Assembly (NCBI GenBank): GCA_964391995.1
Contig: CAYMOM010000064.1
Coordinates: 1-11,227, forward strand
Origin: UBA11524 sp964391995
Lineage (GTDB): Bacteria > Bacillota > Clostridia > Christensenellales > Aristaeellaceae
Direction of reading: 5' to 3'
DNA: 11,227 nucleotides
The notes beneath the pieces were generated by a model. That model had not been told where the DNA came from and ran no database searches. It was given only the letters and a program-made list of their open reading frames with translations. Shown here piece by piece: positions 7,701 to 11,227 of the stretch. Numbering within the stretch: the stretch's first letter is position 1; each line of letters begins with the position of its first letter. The translations under genes and the position numbers were made by a program.

Positions 7701-8227
7701 AGGGACATCAAAAAAGTGTACAGCCTTCCTGCCATATCACGGATTTCGCTTTGTTCATACGCCTCTGCAAAGGCATGAAAAGCCTGCTGCTGTTTATCAT
7801 CCAACAGCTGATTCATAGCATTCCGGAAGGCTTGCTCAAACAGATTCTGCTGCAGCTGTTCATCACAGATGCGGGTCATCGGATCAACGCCCACAGCCTG
7901 AAAGTTATTTTTGATCACCTTCTGGCAAAAGGCGTGAATGGTTGAAATTTCCGCAGCCTCCAGCTGGTCCAGGGCCTGGGCCATGTATACAGGGTCGCTG
8001 GCGGCTTCCTTCAGCATGCGCTGGTTCAGCCGCTGGCGCATTTCTGCTGCAGCCGCCCGGGTGAAGGTGACGATGAGCATTCTGTCCAGCCGGTACCCTT
8101 CCCGCACCAAGCCCACAATGCGCTCCACCAGCACCGCCGTTTTGCCCGAACCAGCCGCCGCACTGACCAGTATGGTATGGTTTCGGGCATCAATGGCAGA
8201 TTGCTGTTCCTTTGTCCAACGTGGCAT
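4754..8227 (-). CDS. addA: AddA, helicase-nuclease subunit of the AddAB recombination complex
   Basis: A 1157-residue UvrD/Rep-type (SF1A) 3'-5' helicase fused to a RecB-like nuclease. It works with AddB on double-strand DNA ends to create 3' tails for RecA. Helicase motifs: Walker A AAGSGKT (24-30), TFTRAAAAEM (54-63), Walker B FVDECQD (379-385), VGDVKQSIYRFR (407-418), KNFRSR (447-452), TIHKSKGLEFPVV (749-761) and LLYVAMTRARERL (822-834). A low-conservation linker spans about 860-980. Nuclease residues are H1006, D1090 and D1103-Y-K1105. The ATG at 8225-8227 has GGAGG (8235-8239) seven bases upstream. The usual partner gene addB is not next to it, because recF lies upstream. parS sites lie just before and just after the gene, and the linker DNA is rich in DnaA-box-like sequences. 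The size is slightly under B. subtilis AddA (about 1230). Confidence 0.95.
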   Translation of the reverse strand: MPRWTKEQQSAIDARNHTILVSAAAGSGKTAVLVERIVGLVREGYRLDRMLIVTFTRAAAAEMRQRLNQRMLKEAASDPVYMAQALDQLEAAEISTIHAFCQKVIKNNFQAVGVDPMTRICDEQLQQNLFEQAFRNAMNQLLDDKQQQAFHAFAEAYEQSEIRDMAGRLYTFLMSLPEPFAWLEKKISQVNQQPYDEHPWYQVMAEHAGLELQGIDLLLSMQNDMFDQTDAVPKLRETWEQDMNAYNALLALDAGNPKEFGLALKSFSFKTAVACKGLTEEQKQWKKRYGKLRDEMKAIIRENAEKLEFDQQKVTLELSVIQQHLQGLAVLVECVHQHFAAYKLQQSVLDFNDLEQMTLEILRQPAYREQLQQDYDHIFVDECQDVSAVQDAILQAIHGENSCLFMVGDVKQSIYRFRLADPTLFLQRMRTYSDDENAAERRIFLQKNFRSRSCVLDATNRVFRKTMRADVTEIDYLPEDELVSGRETENDPPVEIHLLNTKDQEELTDLAAESRVVVQRIRFLLTQRFEDGGVLRPYQYRDMVILLPKVAHTGPALAELLQQQGIPVYFDGAESYFGLPEIRTITGLLSVLDNPMQDVPLLSTLKMTPFSLTDQELAQIRMCKTGRDVPFHQAFQQSCQEDNHIGVRCRQIEEILKEWRFQAECMALKDFVWYILRESGFYAACGALPEGQVRQANLRLLCQRAAEYEDNGGVTLSGFLQQIDLQQHAGDSRSAKLLGEGENLVRLMTIHKSKGLEFPVVFCLQMKSKMHLNRHAGLKMHSRLGVCLPYVNRALNIRRETSGSDAFEIQRLLDEKAERARLLYVAMTRARERLILVGCAGEEDKACWKMAPSAYRIWTATSMLDWVMQTVKDEQSTGYPQAANPFAIRVWDDFAQEAVEKNKIIHSLGNWLKSVVSAQAVENLGIVWSDAQEQKVAAPLKTSVSSLTKKHVLHDPLPLSDAEEHEEDKRQPEEIISPLRLSELPSKPAFMEETQLTGAQRGTVVHRVLALLQLEPLRENLQEGLWQEMNRLLACGCITREENDVISHKSLMQFFQSALGQKMLESPVVRREWSFNLRMEENTLLQGVIDCAFQENGSWVLVDYKTDRIQDEEAFVQRYAMQLEWYAKALERITGKGVKEMWLYALGLGKAFPVARQ
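5440..5605. promoter_or_regulatory. Cluster of DnaA-box-like sequences inside addA
   Basis: Six TCCACA/TGTGGA cores lie in 166 bases: 5440-5448 (weak, 6/9), TTCTCCACA 5460-5468 (8/9), TGTGGATGA 5509-5517 (8/9), TTTTCCACA 5526-5534 (8/9), TGTGGATAA 5586-5594 (9/9 to TTATCCACA) and TGTGGATTG 5597-5605 (7/9). Elsewhere in coding DNA of the window such cores are scattered singly. They fall in the AddA linker (residues about 878-930), where protein constraint is low. This may be a DnaA-titrating or regulatory cluster, which is inference. Confidence 0.45.
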
Positions 8228-8245
8228 AACGTCACCTCCGGCAAT

Positions 8246-8274
8246 ATTTTACCATACTGTTTCACGTGAAACAA
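8246..8274 (-). promoter_or_regulatory. Weak promoter candidate for addA, overlapping parS
   Basis: On the minus strand, TTGTTT (8269-8274, 3/6) and TAAAAT (8246-8251, 5/6) are separated by 17 bases, with most of the parS palindrome in between. Transcription would start almost on the ribosome binding site, giving a leader of about 12 bases, which is short. A perfect TATAAT at 8290-8295 is an alternative -10, but I see no matching -35. One of the two probably drives addA, since recF ends in a terminator just upstream. Confidence 0.3.
8258..8273. promoter_or_regulatory. Perfect parS site (ParB/Spo0J binding)
   Basis: TGTTTCACGTGAAACA is a perfect 16-bp palindrome and the canonical parS of B. 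subtilis and most other bacteria. It lies 31 bases upstream of the addA start and about 2.5 kb from the oriC next to dnaN, where parS sites normally cluster. ParB bound here would nucleate the partition complex. Confidence 0.95.
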
Positions 8275-8450
8275 GTCTTTTGCATATTCATTATATTTTT
8301 ATATTTGTTTAATTCGTGTACCCATTGATTTTCAATAATTGATTCATGTTTTTGCGTCCATTTTGTCCGAATTTGTCTGTCTTCAGGCAAGGATTCAAAT
8401 GCAGCATGATTTTTGCTTTTCACAGTCACAAAAAAAGGCTCCTTTTTCAT
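8262..8450 (-). CDS. Doubtful 62-residue reading frame in the AT-rich recF-addA gap
   Basis: An ATG at 8448-8450 opens a lysine-, glutamate- and asparagine-rich frame that ends on a TGA supplied by the parS palindrome. A weak AAAGG lies seven to eight bases upstream. Two things argue against it: the first codons form one arm and the T run of the recF terminator, and the base composition is AT-rich with none of the GC-rich third positions of its neighbours. I do not recognise the sequence. It is listed so the 233-base gap is accounted for. Confidence 0.12.
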   Translation of the reverse strand: MKKEPFFVTVKSKNHAAFESLPEDRQIRTKWTQKHESIIENQWVHELNKYKNIMNMQKTCFT

Positions 8451-8462
8451 CAAAGAGCCTTT
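8430..8462 (-). terminator. Intrinsic terminator of dnaN-recF
   Basis: On the minus strand, AAAGGCTC (8455-8462) and GAGCCTTT (8434-8441) form an 8-bp stem around a 13-base loop. A run of seven T follows (complement of 8430-8436). The 5' arm includes two bases of the recF stop codon, so termination is immediate. This separates the dnaN-recF transcript from addA. Confidence 0.88.
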
Positions 8463-9633
8463 AAGAAAAGTCCGGGTCAGTGACATCATACCGAAATGGA
8501 ATGCTTACCCCCTGACTAATTTCCCTAATTCTGGCATTTCCATTTTCATCAGCTGAAACCTGATAGCTCCGCCTTTCCCGGCAACCTTCCAGGTCGCTTT
8601 CATCGGTGCAGGTGATGAAGGTCTGCACACCGCTTATTTCCTCCAGCAGCCTTGTGCGCCTGGTCATGTCCAGCTCGCTCATCACATCATCCAACAGAAG
8701 CACCGGCGCTTCCCCTGTCTGCTGGCGGAAAACCTCCAGCTGGGCCAGCTTCAGGCTCAGCGCTGCTGTGCGGATCTGCCCCTGGGAGGCAAAGAGCTTC
8801 ATTTCCCTGCCGGAAAGCGTCAGCGCCATGTCCTCCCGGTGAATGCCAAAGGTGGTGGTGGCGCGGAAAACATCCTCCTGGCGGTTTTTCCGCAGGGTGT
8901 CCTTCACCTGGGTGATAATATTCTCTGTGCTCTGCAGGCAGCAGGCATACCGCAGGCCAAAAACCTCCTGCTCCCGGCCGCTGATGGCCCTGTACTTTTC
9001 CGCAGCACATTCCGCCACCTGGGTCAGCACCCGGCAGCGCAGGGTGATGATGGTTTCGCACGGCCGGGCCATGGCATCCTCAAAGGCATCCAGCATGGCG
9101 GCATCGCAGTGGGTGCCCCGCTTGATGTCCTTCAAAATGGCATTGCGCTGCTCCAGTGCCTTGTTATACTGCTGCAGTGCCAGAAAATAGCCGGTGGAAA
9201 GCTGGCTGAGCATCATGTCCATAAACCTTCTGCGCAGGGCCGGGCCTTCCTTGATCAGCATCAGATCTTCCGGGGAAAAAATCACGCACTGCAGTCTGCC
9301 CATCATGTCGCTCAGGCGCTCGGCGCGCTTTCTTTCCAGAAAAACCTGCTTTTTTCGGTTTTCTCCGGGGGTCAGCTTCACAGCCACATCCATCTTCGCG
9401 CCGGCCTTGCGCACCTGCACACCGCAGGCGCCCATGGCTGCACCCTTGCGCACAACCTCCCTGTCCAGGCTTGTGCGGTGGCTACGGCCCAGGGCACAAT
9501 AATGAACGGCTTCCAGCAGGTTGGTTTTGCCGGAGCCGTTCTGGCCGAAAAGAATATTGATCCCCGGATGGGGAGCTAGCTTCAGCTCCCCATAATTCCG
9601 GAAATCATGCAGCATCAGGCTTTCAATAATCAT
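8461..9633 (-). CDS. recF: RecF, DNA replication and repair ATPase
   Basis: RecF is an SMC-like ABC ATPase that, with RecO and RecR, helps load RecA at single-strand gaps and stalled forks. The 390-residue protein shows the RecF start IESLMLHDFRNY, Walker A GQNGSGKT (30-37), the VIFSPEDL block (117-124), GIHRED (263-268) in place of the usual GPHRDD, signature ASQGQIRTA (282-290) and Walker B VLLLDDVMSELD (311-322). Length is about 20 residues above the family norm (around 370), from a C-terminal tail after the core. The ATG at 9631-9633 comes one base after the dnaN stop. There is no clear ribosome binding site, so it probably depends on translational coupling. Many Firmicutes have a small S4-domain gene (rlbA/yaaA) between dnaN and recF, and gyrB after it. 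Neither is in view. Confidence 0.96.
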   Translation of the reverse strand: MIIESLMLHDFRNYGELKLAPHPGINILFGQNGSGKTNLLEAVHYCALGRSHRTSLDREVVRKGAAMGACGVQVRKAGAKMDVAVKLTPGENRKKQVFLERKRAERLSDMMGRLQCVIFSPEDLMLIKEGPALRRRFMDMMLSQLSTGYFLALQQYNKALEQRNAILKDIKRGTHCDAAMLDAFEDAMARPCETIITLRCRVLTQVAECAAEKYRAISGREQEVFGLRYACCLQSTENIITQVKDTLRKNRQEDVFRATTTFGIHREDMALTLSGREMKLFASQGQIRTAALSLKLAQLEVFRQQTGEAPVLLLDDVMSELDMTRRTRLLEEISGVQTFITCTDESDLEGCRERRSYQVSADENGNARIREISQGVSIPFRYDVTDPDFS

Positions 9634-9634
9634 C

Positions 9635-10750
9635 TTACTGGAATACGCGCACAGGCAGAATCAGGTAAAGGAACTGGTCGCCGTTCTGGGGAACCACCAC
9701 ACAGGGGCTGACATTGCTGTTAAACTTCATGCACAGGTCATCATCGGTGATATTGCGGATCACATCGGTGATGTACTTGGCATTAAAAGCAATCTCAATG
9801 GGGTCGCCCTGGAGGGTAGCATCCATTTCCTCCAGCACATCGCCCATTTCGGCATTGGAGGTAATGGTCAGGGCATTCGGGCTGAAAGACATGCGGATCA
9901 GGTTATTTTTGCCTTCCCGGGCCATCAGGCTGGCACGGTCAATGGCGTTCTGCACCTGCACCCTGTCGGCCTTGGCCTGGGTTTTGAAGGAAGGCGGCAG
10001 AATTTTGCGATAGTCGATGTATTCGCCTGCCAGCAGCACGGTGGAAAGCCGTGTATTGCCAAAGGTGGCCTGCATGCGGGTTTTGTCAATCAGCAGGGTG
10101 CAGAAGTCCTCTTCCTCCAGCAGAATTTTGCTCATTTCATTCAGCACCCGGCCGGGGATCACAGCCTTCAGGCACTCCTGCCCTGCAGGCAGCTCAAAGG
10201 GCTGAAACACCTTCTGCATAGCCAGGCGGAAGCCGTCCAGAGCCACCAAGCGGGCTTCATCCCCGGTAACCTCCAGCAGGCAGCCGGTGAGAATCTGCCG
10301 GCTTTCGTCCGTGGCGATGGCAAACACCACCCGGCTGATCATATCCCGCAGCTTATTCTGGGGAATTTTCACCGTGGTGCCGGCATTCACCTCCGCCATT
10401 TCGGGGTATTCCATGGGGTTCATGCCCGCCAGGTTGCTTTTGGAATTCATGCAGCGGATGGAAGCGGAATGGTTTTCATTCACCTTGATGGTCACATTAC
10501 CGCCGGGGAGCTTGCGCACCAGCTCGGCAAACAACTTGCCGGGAAGCACCACGCGGCCCGGCTCCTTTACATCGCCGGTAAGCATGCACTCGATGGAAAG
10601 GCTGCCGTCGCTGCAGGTGAGGGTGATGCCGTCGCTGCCTGCATCCACCAGAACACCCTCCAATATTTGCTTGGCAGGCCTGGGCGCCAGGGCACGGGTT
10701 ACGGTATTCAGGCCGTCCAGAAGATCCTGGGCGTTCACGGTCAATAGCAT
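9635..10750 (-). CDS. dnaN: DNA polymerase III beta subunit (sliding clamp)
   Basis: The dimeric ring clamp that tethers replicative polymerase and partner proteins to DNA. The 371-residue length matches the family (E. coli 366). Three clamp domains of about 120 residues are expected. Visible landmarks are LLDGLNTVTRAL (10-21), the MNPMEYPEM linker (110-118), the LDGFRLA block (171-177), FNAKYI (322-327) and the C-terminal YLILPVR (362-368), where the partner-binding pocket ends (most clamps have LPMR or MPVR here). The ATG at 10748-10750 has a GGGAGG ribosome binding site about eight bases upstream. The gene lies directly beside the oriC and is followed after one base by recF. A TATAAT at 10778-10783 could serve as -10, but no good -35 is seen. 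Transcription may instead come from dnaA outside the window. Confidence 0.97.
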   Translation of the reverse strand: MLLTVNAQDLLDGLNTVTRALAPRPAKQILEGVLVDAGSDGITLTCSDGSLSIECMLTGDVKEPGRVVLPGKLFAELVRKLPGGNVTIKVNENHSASIRCMNSKSNLAGMNPMEYPEMAEVNAGTTVKIPQNKLRDMISRVVFAIATDESRQILTGCLLEVTGDEARLVALDGFRLAMQKVFQPFELPAGQECLKAVIPGRVLNEMSKILLEEEDFCTLLIDKTRMQATFGNTRLSTVLLAGEYIDYRKILPPSFKTQAKADRVQVQNAIDRASLMAREGKNNLIRMSFSPNALTITSNAEMGDVLEEMDATLQGDPIEIAFNAKYITDVIRNITDDDLCMKFNSNVSPCVVVPQNGDQFLYLILPVRVFQ

Positions 10751-10770
10751 GGAATCATCCTCCCTGTATG

Positions 10771-10790
10771 GTTCTATATTATATAATAAT
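10771..10790. other. AT-rich DNA unwinding element candidate
   Basis: Eighteen of 20 bases are A or T in a region otherwise rich in GC, next to the triplet array. That is where a duplex unwinding element would be expected. It includes TATAAT on the minus strand (10778-10783), a possible dnaN -10 element, so the two roles may overlap. Confidence 0.65.
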
Positions 10791-10827
10791 CAGCAGTAGT
10801 AGTAGGGGGTGTGAAAACTGTGGATAA
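10791..10827 (+). other. DnaA-trio array, GC run and tandem DnaA boxes (basal unwinding module)
   Basis: Reading 5' to 3': CAGCAG (10791-10796), TAGTAGTAG (10797-10805), GGGG (10806-10809), a weak box TGTGAAAAC (10810-10818), then the perfect box TGTGGATAA (10819-10827) with no gap. In B. subtilis a DnaA-trio is read as repeated 3'-(G/A)AT-5' next to a GC-rich spacer and tandem boxes, and DnaA moves along it to melt the adjacent AT-rich DNA. The order, strand and adjacency here match that layout. Confidence 0.75.
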
Positions 10828-10873
10828 CCCGCCTGCGGCCTGCCAGTGCCTGGCTTTGCACCCGTTGACGGAT

Positions 10874-10914
10874 TGTGGAGAAGCCTGCGGTTTTTCCACC
10901 CCATATGTGGAGAA
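10874..10914. other. Two identical DnaA boxes (TGTGGAGAA)
   Basis: TGTGGAGAA occurs at 10874-10882 and 10906-10914, both 8/9 to the consensus and in the same orientation as the perfect box at 10819. They share the following G (TGTGGAGAAG). The start-to-start spacing is 32 bases, about three helical turns, so both would face the same side of the DNA. Confidence 0.65.
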
Positions 10915-10997
10915 GCACATCTTCTTCATGAATATATTCCATGAGGAAGGAAATGATTCCTGCTTTTTGGCGGCATGAAAATGGCAGTTTTTTTGAG

Positions 10998-11052
10998 TTA
11001 TCCACTGGTTTGAACAGGTTATCCCTCCACAGGGTGTGGATATTGTGGATAA
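10998..11052. other. Distal DnaA-box group of oriC
   Basis: TTATCCACT (10998-11006, plus orientation, 8/9), CCCTCCACA (11023-11031, weak), TGTGGATAT (11035-11043, 8/9) and TGTGGATAA (11044-11052, 9/9). The last two abut, and TCCACA-GGG-TGTGGA (11026-11040) is an inverted pair. TTATCCCTC at 11019-11027 may be an overlapping degenerate box. The group sits some 170 to 225 bases from the trio module. Confidence 0.7.
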
Positions 11053-11122
11053 GGGGTGAGCATGGGGCCGGCAGGCCCATCGTGCACACATTTGGCGCAC
11101 AGGGCATGTGGCTCGCGCTTGG

Positions 11123-11150
11123 TGCGCAGGGTTGTGTGCGCAGGGTTGTG
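11123..11150. repeat. Two perfect tandem copies of a 14-bp unit
   Basis: TGCGCAGGGTTGTG occurs at 11123-11136 and again at 11137-11150 with no gap. A loosely related stretch (GGCGCACAGGGCATGTGG) lies just before, around 11094-11111. It sits between the DnaA boxes and the palindromic element at the right edge. The repeat contains no TCCACA core, so it is not a DnaA-box array. Confidence 0.7.
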
Positions 11151-11174
11151 GGCTGGTGCATGGCCAGCCACTAT

Positions 11175-11227
11175 GGCTTCCCCTGGAGGGGAAGCTGTCC
11201 CGAAGGGACTGATGAGGTGGAAAGCTG
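11175..11227. repeat. Palindromic intergenic element, cut by the window edge
   Basis: GCTTCCCC (11176-11183) and GGGGAAGC (11188-11195) form an 8-bp stem with a TGGA loop. A small hairpin GTCCC-GAA-GGGAC (11197-11209) and CTGATGAGG follow. The overall form recalls the dispersed palindromic repeats seen between genes in many gut Clostridia. That likeness is from memory and only one copy is visible here. No coding function is apparent. Confidence 0.45.

Larger units (their letters stand above)
10751..11055. other. Chromosomal replication origin (oriC) upstream of dnaN
   Basis: This gene-free stretch carries a dense set of DnaA boxes on both strands, a triplet array and an AT-rich segment. Such a layout is known for the dnaA-dnaN spacer of Firmicutes. 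Two boxes match TTATCCACA exactly (10819-10827, 11044-11052) and at least four match 8/9. The neighbouring genes dnaN and recF and the nearby parS sites support the call. The right boundary is set by the last recognised box. dnaA itself is not in the window. Confidence 0.9.

Noticed and set aside
10970..10997. A possible plus-strand terminator (CTGC/GCAG arms followed by seven T)
   Set aside because: The stem is only four base pairs with an irregular interior, and no plus-strand gene ends nearby.
11062..11080. GC-rich hairpin as a terminator of the gene upstream (dnaA)
   Set aside because: The stem is short and bulged and no T run follows on the minus strand.
1..11227. CRISPR arrays, tRNA or rRNA genes, insertion sequences
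   Set aside because: No regularly spaced repeats, cloverleaf-like segments, transposase motifs or terminal inverted repeats were seen.

Overview
The window looks like the replication-origin neighbourhood of a low-GC-lineage Gram-positive bacterium, most likely a Clostridia member with a moderately GC-rich genome. The reasons are dnaN followed directly by recF, an AddA-type (not RecB-type) helicase-nuclease, DnaA boxes beside dnaN, and two exact ParB/Spo0J parS sites. Species cannot be named from this sequence.

Layout from right to left, which is the direction of transcription for most genes. Positions 10751-11227 hold no gene. They contain an oriC: a cluster of DnaA boxes, an array of TAG triplets (DnaA-trio type) next to a GC run, and an AT-rich unwinding candidate just upstream of dnaN. 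Beyond the boxes lie a 14-bp tandem repeat and a palindromic element cut by the window edge. dnaA is expected to the right but is not in view. dnaN (9635-10750) and recF (8461-9633) are one base apart and end at a strong intrinsic terminator overlapping the recF stop codon. An AT-rich gap follows (8228-8460) with a perfect parS. Next comes addA (4754-8227), then a PHP-family histidinol-phosphatase-like gene whose 5' end is built on a second parS, then an alkaline-phosphatase-superfamily hydrolase. addA is bracketed by parS sites and carries an internal cluster of DnaA-box-like sequences. After a 207-bp gap with a near-consensus promoter and a structured leader comes a metallo-beta-lactamase-fold hydrolase (1636-2520).

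The left end has a different arrangement. An RlmD/RlmCD-type 23S rRNA uracil-C5 methyltransferase (223-1572, plus strand) converges on the hydrolase gene at a shared 12-bp hairpin. It diverges from a minus-strand gene of which only the first six codons are visible. Those codons, together with a good promoter and ribosome binding site, fit gapA, but six residues are thin evidence.

Functionally the right two thirds is about the chromosome itself: origin melting (DnaA boxes, trios), the sliding clamp, recombinational repair (RecF, AddA) and segregation (parS). The two phosphohydrolases and the MBL-fold protein are metabolic or housekeeping genes with unassigned substrates. The points most worth a second look are the parS sites flanking addA, the DnaA-box cluster inside the addA linker, the lack of an adjacent addB, and the compact oriC melting module.
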